Assembly (NCBI GenBank): GCA_946887025.1
Contig: CAMPJY010000100.1
Coordinates: 1-10,482, forward strand
Direction of reading: 5' to 3'
DNA from: an uncultured Salinimicrobium sp.
GTDB lineage: Bacteria > Bacteroidota > Bacteroidia > Flavobacteriales > Flavobacteriaceae
Length of the DNA: 10,482 nucleotides
Below are positions 1 through 7,068 of this stretch, one piece after another; the stretch's first letter is position 1; every line of letters starts with the position of its first letter. Both the position numbers and the translations under genes were made by a program. The notes beneath the pieces were generated by a model. The model saw nothing but the letters and a program-made list of their open reading frames with translations. It was not told where the DNA came from and made no database searches.

Positions 1-599
1 AAAGACAAGCTGAAAATGATCTGGCTGGGGCGGTTATCCACCCTTTGAACGCCTGAAGGATCATTCAGGTCAAGGGCTTCCGCCTGATTTTCCGTGAGTC
101 CTCTTTCATAGCGGACATCCAGTCCGATCCCGCCAAACTGTACTCCTGCGCCGAACTGCGCCCCTACAGAAAATTCATTTTCCACATCCTCCAGGGTAAC
201 CCCTTCAAGATCATTGTCCAGGATATACTGCAGGCTGGGCCCTGCAAAGATATGTAGCGGTCCCAGGATATCGAGCCCTACCAGTATGGGCAGATCCAGT
301 TTAGAGACATCGTAATCGGCCTCCTGGCTCCTGAATTCATACCTGCTGCTGGTCTGGGTGTAAAGCAGTTCCGGCTTCAGAAAAACAGGCCCTAATTGTG
401 CCCTGTAAAACACCCCGAAATGATAGCCCAGCTTGCTATCCCCCTTTTCTGTGAGAATATCGTCCCCGGCGTTGGTGACATCTTCAAATTCAATTTCCCC
501 GTTGTCACCATAATTTAATCCTGCCTTGACTCCAAAACCACTCTGGGCAGAGGCGGTGGTAGCGGTGGCCAGAAGGATGAACATGATTAGCTTTTTCAT
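1..599 (-). CDS. Outer-membrane beta-barrel protein (3' end cut by window edge)
   Basis: A frame of 199 codons runs leftward from ATG at 599-597 to the window edge without a stop. The N-terminus is a clear signal peptide: MKK, a hydrophobic core over residues 4-16, and a likely signal peptidase I site after ASA (residue 18), leaving Gln19. The mature part alternates polar and hydrophobic/aromatic residues with many glycines, for example GVKAGLNYG, KPELLYTQ, PILVGLDILG, IFAGPSLQYIL and FGAGVQFGGIGLDVRYERGL, which is the pattern of antiparallel transmembrane strands. The last visible residues, SQIIFSLS, look like the closing C-terminal strand, so only a few residues are probably missing. This fits the small barrel families common in Bacteroidota (PorT/OMP_b-brl_2 type). 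No substrate or partner can be inferred. It is separated from the upstream transketolase genes by a terminator, so it should have its own promoter, which I could not identify in 600-660. Confidence 0.85.
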   Translation of the reverse strand, partial: MKKLIMFILLATATTASAQSGFGVKAGLNYGDNGEIEFEDVTNAGDDILTEKGDSKLGYHFGVFYRAQLGPVFLKPELLYTQTSSRYEFRSQEADYDVSKLDLPILVGLDILGPLHIFAGPSLQYILDNDLEGVTLEDVENEFSVGAQFGAGVQFGGIGLDVRYERGLTENQAEALDLNDPSGVQRVDNRPSQIIFSLS

Positions 600-661
600 A
601 AATGTGTGTTTAAATTAGTTCCTATAATAACGGCCCGGCAGAACCTTTATTTCTTTTCCTA

Positions 662-696
662 CAAAAAAGCCCTCTTAAAGATTCTTTAAGAGGGCT
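662..696 (-). terminator. Intrinsic terminator of the transketolase operon
   Basis: A perfect 13-bp stem (668-680 paired with 684-696, arm AGCCCTCTTAAAG) closes a 3-nt loop. Read on the minus strand it is followed at once by a run of T residues (complement of the A run at 663-668). It begins 25 bases past the stop of the minus-strand transketolase C-terminal gene, the right place and orientation to end that transcript before the outer-membrane protein gene. Confidence 0.9.
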
Positions 697-721
697 GATG
701 TCTGTTTATAAATTTAGGAAA

Positions 722-1675
722 TTATTTCCGGCCGATCACCTTTTCTGAAGCTTTTATGATTGCTTCTGCATTCAGCCCGTACTTTTCCATGAGTTCCTCG
801 GGCGTTCCGCTCTCTCCAAAGGTATCCTGGGTGGCTACAAACTCCTGAGGTGCAGGATTCTGTTGTGCCAGGGTTCTGGAAACACTTTCCCCCAATCCTC
901 CAAGGAAGTTGTGCTCCTCGGCTGTAACCACGCATCCGGTCTTCCTTACGGATTTTAGAATGGCTTCCTCATCCAAAGGCTTAATGGTGTGGATGTTTAT
1001 TACCTCAGCTGAAATTCCTTTCGCCTCGAGCTGCTCTGCGGCCTGCAGGGCTTCCCATACCAGGTGTCCTGTGGCAATGATGGTGACATCAGAACCTTCG
1101 TTTAAAAGGATGGCTTTCCCGATCTCAAACTTCTGGTCCGCCGGGGTGAAGTTGGCTACCTTCGGTCTTCCGAATCGCAGGTAAACAGGCCCGTGATGAT
1201 CGGCAATGGCGATGGTGGCGGCTTTGGTCTGGTTGTAGTCACAGGTGTTGATCACAGTCATCCCGGGAAGCATCTTCATCAGCCCTATATCCTCGAGAAT
1301 CTGGTGAGTAGCACCGTCTTCCCCAAGGGTCAGTCCCGCGTGGGAGGCACAGATCTTCACATTCTTATCAGAATAGGCGACCGATTGTCTGATCTGGTCA
1401 TAAACCCTTCCGGTGGAGAAGTTGGCAAAAGTCCCGGTGAATGGGATTTTCCCGCCAATGGTCATTCCTGCTGCGATGCCGATCATGTTGGCCTCTGCAA
1501 TCCCGATCTGGAAGAAGCGCTCCGGGTGGTTTTTCTTGAAATCCCCCATCTTCAGGGAACCCGTTAGGTCGGCACAAAGGGCAACCACGTTTTCATTTGT
1601 TTTTCCGAGTTCTGTCAGACCGTCCCCAAAACCTGAACGCGTATCTTTCTTCCCGGTATCAATATATTTTTTCAT
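722..1675 (-). CDS. tkt: Transketolase, C-terminal subunit
   Basis: This 317-residue protein corresponds to the pyrimidine-binding and C-terminal domains of transketolase. With the N-terminal subunit encoded just upstream it should form the TPP-dependent enzyme that moves two-carbon units between ketose and aldose phosphates in the non-oxidative pentose phosphate pathway (cytoplasm). Visible motifs are ALCADLTGSLKMG near residues 32-44, FFQIGIAEANMIG at 54-66 with the conserved glutamate (Glu61) that activates the TPP aminopyrimidine ring, the SHAGLTLGEDGATHQ segment at 111-125 carrying active-site histidines, and a C-terminal regulatory-like domain from about residue 190 (VTIIATGHLVWEAL onward). 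The start MKKYIDTGKK matches the usual beginning of flavobacterial homologues. It lies 98 bp after the N-terminal gene on the same strand with no visible promoter between, so cotranscription is likely. A DXS- or E1-type function is less likely given the paired transketolase N-half. Confidence 0.95.
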   Translation of the reverse strand: MKKYIDTGKKDTRSGFGDGLTELGKTNENVVALCADLTGSLKMGDFKKNHPERFFQIGIAEANMIGIAAGMTIGGKIPFTGTFANFSTGRVYDQIRQSVAYSDKNVKICASHAGLTLGEDGATHQILEDIGLMKMLPGMTVINTCDYNQTKAATIAIADHHGPVYLRFGRPKVANFTPADQKFEIGKAILLNEGSDVTIIATGHLVWEALQAAEQLEAKGISAEVINIHTIKPLDEEAILKSVRKTGCVVTAEEHNFLGGLGESVSRTLAQQNPAPQEFVATQDTFGESGTPEELMEKYGLNAEAIIKASEKVIGRK

Positions 1676-1773
1676 TGTAGTGTTTTTAAAATGCTGAGGC
1701 TGCCAGTTATTGCTTCTGAAGCGAAATCCAATCCTGCAGGCCTCATATCTGGATACTGATTTAATGGTCTCGG

Positions 1774-2619
1774 TTAATAATCCCCCAGGGTTTCAGGGTT
1801 TTGTGACAGCGCCTTTTCGAGCTGCTCGTCATTGGGAGCAACCCCATGCCAGGCGTGTGTATGCATCATGAAATCCACACCGTGCCCCATGATGGTGGTC
1901 ATCAGTACACAGACGGGTTTTCCCTTCCCGGTTCGCGATTTGGCTTCCTCTAAAGCTTCCTTGACCTCAGTTATGTCATTTCCGTTCTTTAATTCGATCA
2001 CATCCCAGTCAAAAGCCTCAAACTTGGCTTTCAGACTTCCCATTGGCAGTACATCATCGGTACAGCCGTCGATCTGCTGACTGTTCACATCGATGGTCGC
2101 AATGATGTTGTCCACCTTGTTTCCGGCGGCATACATGATGGCTTCCCAGTTCTGGCCTTCCTGCAGCTCCCCGTCTCCGTGGAGGGTATAGACAAGATGG
2201 GAGTCATTGTTTAATTTCTTGGTAAGGGCTGCTCCCAGAGCTACGGACAGACCCTGGCCAAGCGATCCGGATGCAATCCGTACCCCTGGAAGTCCCTCGT
2301 GGGTGGTGGGGTGGCCCTGCAATCTTGAGTCGATCAGTCTGAAGGTATTCAGTTCCTCCACGGGAAAATATCCGCTTCGGGCAAGTACGCTGTAGAAGAC
2401 AGGGGAGATATGACCATTGGAAAGGAAAAAGAGGTCTTCCCCGATCCCGTCCATATCAAAGCCTTCTTTCCGGTCCATGATCTCCTGGTAGAGCACCGTG
2501 AAAAATTCCGTACAACCCAGAGAACCTCCCGGATGGCCGGAGTTCACCTTGTGAACCTGCCTGAGGATGTCCCTGCGTACCTGCGTGACTAAATCTTGAA
2601 GTTGTTGTGTGTTTGGCAT
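1774..2619 (-). CDS. tkt: Transketolase, N-terminal (TPP-binding) subunit
   Basis: A 281-residue protein equivalent to the pyrophosphate-binding domain of transketolase. Motifs in order: NSGHPGGSLG at residues 26-35 (active-site histidine region), LFFLSNGHISPVFYS at 63-77, QGHPTTHEGLPGV at 101-113, ASGSLGQGLSVALGAAL at 116-132, and HGDGELQEGQNWEA at 147-160. The last is the start of the GDG...N thiamine-diphosphate/Mg2+ motif, with Asn179 in DVNSQQ as the likely distal ligand. The C-terminal MGHGVDFM and HAWHGVAPND segments also match transketolase. It supplies the TPP-diphosphate half of the active site, while the pyrimidine-binding half is the downstream gene. The start at 2619 gives MPNTQQLQDLV, a normal N-terminus for split transketolases, and lies 22 nt after a -7 promoter element. 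It is transcribed divergently from tgt. Confidence 0.95.
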   Translation of the reverse strand: MPNTQQLQDLVTQVRRDILRQVHKVNSGHPGGSLGCTEFFTVLYQEIMDRKEGFDMDGIGEDLFFLSNGHISPVFYSVLARSGYFPVEELNTFRLIDSRLQGHPTTHEGLPGVRIASGSLGQGLSVALGAALTKKLNNDSHLVYTLHGDGELQEGQNWEAIMYAAGNKVDNIIATIDVNSQQIDGCTDDVLPMGSLKAKFEAFDWDVIELKNGNDITEVKEALEEAKSRTGKGKPVCVLMTTIMGHGVDFMMHTHAWHGVAPNDEQLEKALSQNPETLGDY

Positions 2620-2641
2620 GTTGTTTTAATTATATATCCTG

Positions 2642-2649
2642 CAAAAATA
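2642..2649 (-). promoter_or_regulatory. Bacteroidota -7 element for the transketolase operon
   Basis: On the minus strand the sequence reads TATTTTTG, an exact match to the TAnnTTTG -7 consensus of the Bacteroidota housekeeping sigma factor, ending 22 nt before the transketolase N-subunit start. I see no good TTTG -33 element at the expected spacing, so the assignment rests on the -7 box and its position. Confidence 0.6.
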
Positions 2650-2757
2650 AGACATTAATAAGGCCTTTTAAAATGATATTTCTTCAGTTATTAACGAAGA
2701 GGCTGAAATAGCTAACAATTTAAGCTTTATATACTTCTGCAAAGGCTTTTTGTTGAG

Positions 2758-2765
2758 TATCTTTG
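2758..2765 (+). promoter_or_regulatory. Bacteroidota -7 element for the tgt operon
   Basis: TATCTTTG is an exact match to TAnnTTTG and ends 18 nt before the tgt ATG. The upstream -33 region (about 2735-2740) is at best a weak match. Together with the minus-strand box at 2642-2649 it makes the 164-bp spacer a divergent promoter region. No Shine-Dalgarno sequence is present, as usual for this phylum. Confidence 0.65.
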
Positions 2766-2783
2766 CAGCCTTGAAAAAGTCCT

Positions 2784-3914
2784 ATGAAATTTGATTTACT
2801 GACCACCGACGCCAACAGCAGCGCCCGGGCGGGAACGATTACCACAGATCACGGAGTTATTGAAACCCCCATCTTTATGCCGGTCGGCACGGCTGCCTCC
2901 GTTAAAGGCGTTCATCAGAAAGAATTGAAGGAAGATATCAATCCGGATATTATACTGGGAAATACCTACCATCTATACCTTCGGCCGCAGACCGATATCC
3001 TGCAGAAGGCGGGAGGCCTGCATAAATTCATGAACTGGGACAGGAATATTTTGACTGATAGCGGTGGCTATCAGGTGTATTCGCTTTCAGCAAACAGGAA
3101 GATCAAGGAAGAAGGGGTAAGGTTCAAGTCGCATATTGACGGGTCCTATCACAACTTCACCCCCGAAAACGTGATGGAGATCCAGCGTATTATCGGGGCT
3201 GATATTATCATGGCTTTTGATGAATGTACGCCCTATCCGTGTGATTACAGGTACGCCAAGAATTCCATGCATCGGACCCACAGATGGCTTGACAGATGTG
3301 TGGCTCACCTGGATAAAACTCCCCTGACTTACGGGCATCAGCAGGCATTTTTTCCAATAGTCCAGGGAAGTACCTATAAAGACCTGCGGGCACAGTCAGC
3401 AGAATACATAGCTTCTGTAGGGGCAGAGGGCAATGCTATCGGCGGTCTTTCGGTAGGAGAGCCTGCGGAAGAAATGTACGCCATGACAGAAGTGGTGACG
3501 GCCATACTTCCTAAGGAAAAACCACGATACCTGATGGGGGTGGGGACACCCATCAACATTCTGGAGAATATTGCTCTTGGAGTGGATATGTTCGACTGTG
3601 TCATGCCTACAAGGAATGCACGAAACGGGATGCTGTTCACGGCTCATGGGACCATCAACATCAAAAACCAGAAATGGATGGAGGATTTTTCCCCGATCGA
3701 TGAAATGGGAATGACTTATGTGGATACCTATTATACCAAAGCCTATCTGAGTCATCTCTTCCGTTCCAATGAAATGCTGGGCAAGCAGATCGCTACCATC
3801 CACAACCTTGGCTTTTATCTATGGTTGGTTCGTGAAGCGAGAAAACATATCTTAGCAGGGGATTTTTACGCCTGGAAGAACATGATGGTAAACCAAATGG
3901 ACAAGCGACTCTAA
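2784..3914 (+). CDS. tgt: Queuine/preQ1 tRNA-guanine transglycosylase, lacking zinc cysteines
   Basis: This 376-residue enzyme exchanges guanine-34 in the anticodon of GUN-anticodon tRNAs (Asp, Asn, His, Tyr) for preQ1, the base-exchange step of queuosine synthesis. The N-terminal GTITTDHGVIETPIFMPVGT (17-36) is typical. TDSGGYQVYSLS (91-102) carries the conserved Asp92, AFDECTPYP (144-152) lies in the barrel, GGLSVGEP (220-227) forms the base-binding loop, and MFDCVMPTRNARNG (269-282) holds Asp271, equivalent to nucleophile Asp280 of the Zymomonas enzyme. Length is normal. What is odd is the zinc site: where bacterial Tgt has CxCxxC followed 26 residues later by His, this protein has Gly309, Thr311 and Asp314, with only His340 kept. 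The fold should still form, but without the usual metal. It is the first gene of a tight operon with an LPS-export permease and an EamA transporter. Confidence 0.97.
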   Translation: MKFDLLTTDANSSARAGTITTDHGVIETPIFMPVGTAASVKGVHQKELKEDINPDIILGNTYHLYLRPQTDILQKAGGLHKFMNWDRNILTDSGGYQVYSLSANRKIKEEGVRFKSHIDGSYHNFTPENVMEIQRIIGADIIMAFDECTPYPCDYRYAKNSMHRTHRWLDRCVAHLDKTPLTYGHQQAFFPIVQGSTYKDLRAQSAEYIASVGAEGNAIGGLSVGEPAEEMYAMTEVVTAILPKEKPRYLMGVGTPINILENIALGVDMFDCVMPTRNARNGMLFTAHGTINIKNQKWMEDFSPIDEMGMTYVDTYYTKAYLSHLFRSNEMLGKQIATIHNLGFYLWLVREARKHILAGDFYAWKNMMVNQMDKRL

Positions 3915-3915
3915 G

Positions 3916-4989
3916 TTGAAGATACTCGACTGGTACATATTAAAACGTTACCTGGGGACTTTTTTACTCCTGCTCCTGCTTTTTGTGCCCATCGGGATTA
4001 CCGTGAACCTGGCCGAGAAGATCGGGAAGATCCTCGAGAATGAGGTCCCCTTCATGGAGGTGGTCTATTATTATGTGGACTTCACCGTCTATTTCGCCAA
4101 TCTGCTGTTTCCTATTTTCCTCTTCCTTTCGGTGATCTGGTTTACTTCAAAGCTGGCGCAGAATACCGAGATCATAGCCTTCCTGAGTAGTGGGGTTTCC
4201 TTCTGGCGCTTTCTCAGGCCGTATCTTATAGGGGCCACCCTGGTATGTATTGGAGCCCTTATCATGGGAATGTATCTGGCACCAAGTGCGAGTAAAGGCT
4301 TTAATGAATTCAAATATACCTACCTGAAGAAAGGGCGGGAGATCCAGGAAACCAGTGATGTGTATCGGCAGATCAACGACAACGAGTTTATCTATGCCTC
4401 CCATTTTCAGCCTCAGACCAATTCCGCCAGGAATTTCACCCTGGAACATTTCGAAGGGAATGAGCTCAAGTTTAAAATAAGTGCCGCCCGCCTGGTAGTG
4501 AACGAGGATTCCACTTACACCCTCACCAATTTTGAAAAAAGGATCATCGGGGAGAACAATGACATCCTGTTGAGTGAAAGTAAGGTGGATACTGTGCTTC
4601 CTTTCGAATTTGATCAGCTTACCCCTGTGTCCTATATGGCGGAAACCCTTAATTACAACGAGCTGGAGGAGTTCATTGAACAGGAAACCAGAAGGGGTTC
4701 GGGGAATATCAACATGTACAAAGTGGTGGCATACAAGCGCTGGAGCCTTCCGGTTTCGGCCTATATCCTCACCATAATTGCCGTAGCCGTATCTTCCATG
4801 AAACGTCGCGGGGGGATGGGAATCAACCTGGCGGTGGGGATCACCCTGGCTTTCGTATTTATATTTATGGACAAAGTTTTCGGGACCATTGCCGAACAGA
4901 GCGAATTCTCCCCTCTGATAGCAGTATGGACTCCCAACATCCTCTTCGGGATCTTAGCAATCTACCTTCTTTTCAATGCCAAACGATAA
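3916..4989 (+). CDS. LptF/LptG-family permease (LPS export)
   Basis: A 357-residue inner-membrane protein of the YjgP/YjgQ family. LptF and LptG form the membrane part of the LptB2FG ABC transporter that extracts lipopolysaccharide and feeds it to the periplasmic bridge. Visible layout: start MKILDWYILKRYLGTF, three membrane segments (about 12-32, 51-76 and 100-122), a periplasmic beta-rich domain (about 123-265), and three more membrane segments (about 270-290, 300-320 and 330-353). The RRGGMGINLAVGI segment (297-309) is typical of the family. The start is TTG, one base after the tgt stop codon. It is preferred because the next in-frame ATG (Met47) would delete the first membrane segment. 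Translation is probably coupled to tgt, and the end overlaps the next gene by 14 bp. LptF and LptG cannot be told apart with certainty from this sequence alone; bacteria of this group usually carry two such paralogues. Confidence 0.92.
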   Translation: MKILDWYILKRYLGTFLLLLLLFVPIGITVNLAEKIGKILENEVPFMEVVYYYVDFTVYFANLLFPIFLFLSVIWFTSKLAQNTEIIAFLSSGVSFWRFLRPYLIGATLVCIGALIMGMYLAPSASKGFNEFKYTYLKKGREIQETSDVYRQINDNEFIYASHFQPQTNSARNFTLEHFEGNELKFKISAARLVVNEDSTYTLTNFEKRIIGENNDILLSESKVDTVLPFEFDQLTPVSYMAETLNYNELEEFIEQETRRGSGNINMYKVVAYKRWSLPVSAYILTIIAVAVSSMKRRGGMGINLAVGITLAFVFIFMDKVFGTIAEQSEFSPLIAVWTPNILFGILAIYLLFNAKR

Positions 4990-5884
4990 ACTGAAAAGTT
5001 ATCTTCATTTTCACGTCATCGTGTTTATATGGGGATTTACAGCGGTACTGGGTGCCCTGATTTCACTGGACGCAACCCCTTTGGTCTGGTACCGTATGCT
5101 CATTGCCAGTGGCTTTATCCTGTTGTGGATACTCTGGAAAAAGAAAAGACTGAGGCTGGAAAGGAAAACGATCCTGATAATGATAATAGCGGGCTGTGTC
5201 ATTGCGGCACACTGGCTTACTTTCTTTGGCGCCATCAAAGTTTCCAATGTATCCATAACCCTCGCCATGTTGTCCACAGGGGCTTTTTTCACCTCCATTC
5301 TGGAGCCCATCTTTTATAAGAGGAAAGTGATTGCTTACGAGATCTTCTTTGGCTTCATTGTGATGCTCGGGCTCTATATCATCTTTCAGGTGGAAACCGA
5401 TTATGTATATGGAATCCTGCTGGCATTGAGTTCGGCATTTCTTTCCGCAGTATTCTCACTTATTAATGGAAAGCTGGCCAAAAGGGAGGATCCTGCGGTT
5501 ATTTCCTTCTATGAACTTTTCACAGGTACCCTGGCGATCACAGCCTTTTTGGCCTTCTCTACTTTCTTCGGAAAAGAAGGGGCCGGTTTTTCAGCAGAAT
5601 TCTTTCAACTATCCTCTTCCGATTGGGGTTACCTCCTCATTCTGGCAACCATTTGCACGGCTTATGCCTTTATCGCTTCCGTAGCCGTCATGAAACATCT
5701 GAGCCCCTATACCATTATGCTGACGATAAATCTGGAGCCGGTATACGGGATCGTGCTTGCCTTTATTATTTTCGGAAGTGAGGAAAAAATGAACCCTGCA
5801 TTCTATTACGGTGCTCTACTCATCCTTACCACAGTGATCCTCAACGGAATATTGAAGACACGCAGAAAAATAAGAAAGCAATAA
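4976..5884 (+). CDS. EamA/DMT-family transporter
   Basis: A 302-residue, very hydrophobic protein with about ten predicted membrane helices in two homologous five-helix halves (about 10-140 and 145-295). This is the layout of the drug/metabolite transporter superfamily (two EamA domains). Typical signatures are VIVFIWGFTAVLGALI in the first helix, the VWYRMLIASGFILL segment at 37-50, and NLEPVYGIVLAFIIFGSEE at 252-270, which closely matches the family hallmark in the second half. The substrate cannot be deduced; relatives export amino acids, metabolites or drugs. The ATG lies 14 bp inside the end of the upstream permease gene, so translation is likely coupled and the gene is the last of the tgt operon. 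Its last codons and stop lie in an 11-bp tandem duplication (5869-5890). Confidence 0.93.
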   Translation: MPNDKLKSYLHFHVIVFIWGFTAVLGALISLDATPLVWYRMLIASGFILLWILWKKKRLRLERKTILIMIIAGCVIAAHWLTFFGAIKVSNVSITLAMLSTGAFFTSILEPIFYKRKVIAYEIFFGFIVMLGLYIIFQVETDYVYGILLALSSAFLSAVFSLINGKLAKREDPAVISFYELFTGTLAITAFLAFSTFFGKEGAGFSAEFFQLSSSDWGYLLILATICTAYAFIASVAVMKHLSPYTIMLTINLEPVYGIVLAFIIFGSEEKMNPAFYYGALLILTTVILNGILKTRRKIRKQ

Positions 5885-5890
5885 GAAAGC
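5869..5890 (+). repeat. 11-bp tandem duplication across a stop codon
   Basis: AATAAGAAAGC occurs twice in direct tandem (5869-5879 and 5880-5890). The second copy supplies the TAA stop (5882-5884) of the EamA transporter. With a single copy the frame would stay open through the promoter of accA. Confidence 0.8.
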
Positions 5891-5907
5891 TAAGGTTTAA
5901 AGTTTCT

Positions 5908-5915
5908 TATATTTG
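5908..5915 (+). promoter_or_regulatory. Bacteroidota -7 element for accA
   Basis: TATATTTG matches TAnnTTTG exactly and ends 32 nt before the accA ATG, in a 63-bp spacer after the transporter gene. No convincing -33 TTTG is seen. It suggests that accA can be transcribed independently of the tgt operon. Confidence 0.6.
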
Positions 5916-5947
5916 TAAGCTAATTTCAAACAAATACCCTACTCCGA

Positions 5948-6901
5948 ATGGAATATTTAGATTTCGAATTACCTATCAAAGAGTTAGAAGAACAGTACCA
6001 GAAAGCCTGTGCCATCGGGCAGGAGAGTGAGGTTGATGTAAGTACTACCTGCAAACAGATCGAGAAGCGATTAAACGACACCAAGAAGGATATATATAAG
6101 AATCTTACGGCCTGGCAAAGGGTACAGTTATCGCGTCATCCTAACCGCCCGTACACCATGGACTACATTGAGGCCATCTGTGGGAAATCCTTCCTGGAGC
6201 TCCACGGGGACCGGAATGTAAAGGATGACAAAGCCATGATAGGTGGGCTGGGGAAGATAGGCGACCAGAGTTATATGTTCATTGGGCAACAAAAAGGCTA
6301 TAATACGAAAACGAGACAATACCGGAATTTTGGGATGGCAAATCCTGAAGGTTATCGTAAGGCGCTGCGTCTTATGAAGTCGGCCGAGAAATTCGGTATC
6401 CCTGTAGTGACTTTCATTGACACTCCCGGTGCCTATCCTGGGCTGGAGGCTGAAGAACGCGGACAGGGGGAAGCCATTGCAAGAAATATTCTTGAGATGA
6501 CCCGGCTGAAGGTGCCAATCATAGTGGTCATCATCGGGGAAGGTGCCAGTGGTGGTGCCTTGGGGATTGGAGTAGGAGACAGGGTGCTGATGCTGGAGAA
6601 CACCTGGTATTCGGTAATTTCTCCCGAATCCTGTTCCTCGATTCTCTGGAGAAGCTGGGAATATAAGGAAAGGGCGGCCGATGCTTTAAAACTTACCGCC
6701 AAGGATATGAAGAAGCAGAAGCTTATTGATGAGATCATCAAGGAGCCTCTTGGTGGGGCGCATAGCGACAGGCCAAAAACTTTTGAGACCGTAAAGGAAA
6801 CCATTGCCTCGACCTACGCGGAATTGAAAAACTTATCACCAGTCGACCTGGTGAATAAACGAATGGATAAATATTCCAATATGGGAGTCTTTAAGGGCTA
6901 A
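5948..6901 (+). CDS. accA: Acetyl-CoA carboxylase carboxyltransferase, alpha subunit
   Basis: A 317-residue cytoplasmic protein of the usual AccA length. With AccD it forms the alpha2beta2 carboxyltransferase that passes the carboxyl group from carboxybiotin on AccB to acetyl-CoA, giving malonyl-CoA for fatty-acid synthesis. The N-terminus [16 protein letters not shown] begins with the helical region typical of the family, followed by [20 protein letters not shown] (55-74). The crotonase-like core includes [20 protein letters not shown] (156-175), [15 protein letters not shown] (197-211), whose backbone amides build the oxyanion hole, and [17 protein letters not shown] (218-234), all highly conserved. 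No motif is missing. The zinc finger of carboxyltransferase belongs to the AccD subunit, which is not in this window. The gene has its own promoter-like box and is followed by a strong intrinsic terminator, so it is probably a single-gene unit. Confidence 0.98.
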   Translation: MEYLDFELPIKELEEQYQKACAIGQESEVDVSTTCKQIEKRLNDTKKDIYKNLTAWQRVQLSRHPNRPYTMDYIEAICGKSFLELHGDRNVKDDKAMIGGLGKIGDQSYMFIGQQKGYNTKTRQYRNFGMANPEGYRKALRLMKSAEKFGIPVVTFIDTPGAYPGLEAEERGQGEAIARNILEMTRLKVPIIVVIIGEGASGGALGIGVGDRVLMLENTWYSVISPESCSSILWRSWEYKERAADALKLTAKDMKKQKLIDEIIKEPLGGAHSDRPKTFETVKETIASTYAELKNLSPVDLVNKRMDKYSNMGVFKG

Positions 6902-6926
6902 CCCATTTATAAATACAAGTACTCGG

Positions 6927-6956
6927 AAATCCGAAGCAGCAGCTTCGGATTTTTTT
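6927..6956 (+). terminator. Intrinsic terminator after accA
   Basis: A perfect 10-bp stem with arm AATCCGAAGC (6928-6937) pairs with GCTTCGGATT (6942-6951) around a 4-nt AGCA loop, followed by a T run to 6956. It starts 26 bases past the accA stop and should separate accA from dnaB transcription. Confidence 0.92.
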
Positions 6957-6960
6957 GGCC

Positions 6961-7005
6961 TTGTCAACAAAATCGCATAGTTTTCAACAGTTAAATTGTT
7001 CATAA
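6961..7005. promoter_or_regulatory. Possible DnaA-box-like 9-mers upstream of dnaB
   Basis: Three 9-mers fit TTnTnAACA: TTGTCAACA (6961-6969, plus), TTTTCAACA (6981-6989, plus) and TTATGAACA (minus strand of 6997-7005). Each differs at two positions from the classical DnaA box TTATCCACA. They lie in the 112-bp spacer between the accA terminator and dnaB. They may be chance matches in AT-rich DNA, so this is a weak call. Confidence 0.25.
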
Positions 7006-7056
7006 GCTGTGCACTAAGTCGAGCTGCTTAAAGTCGATTCATCTTTTAAAATTATT

Positions 7057-7064
7057 TACATTCG
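7057..7064 (+). promoter_or_regulatory. Possible -7 element very close to the dnaB start
   Basis: TACATTCG matches TAnnTTTG at all but one defined position and ends only 4 nt before the dnaB ATG. If used, the transcript would begin at or next to the start codon. No -33 element is evident. Confidence 0.4.
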
Positions 7065-7068
7065 CCAC

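Noticed and set aside
1676..1790. An upstream in-frame extension of the transketolase C-subunit through the spacer, suggesting a frameshifted single-chain enzyme
   Set aside because: The frame is open for only about 35 codons before a TGA, and its residues do not resemble a transketolase linker. Both genes have normal starts and ends for split transketolases.
3087..3803. Several minus-strand open frames opposite tgt
   Set aside because: They lie antisense to a fully conserved gene, lack any known motif and overlap one another in different frames.
5881..5910. ATAAGAAA/TTTCTTAT inverted repeat as a terminator after the EamA transporter
   Set aside because: The 8-bp stem is AT-rich with a 14-nt loop and no following T run, and one arm overlaps the accA -7 box. 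It is too weak to call.
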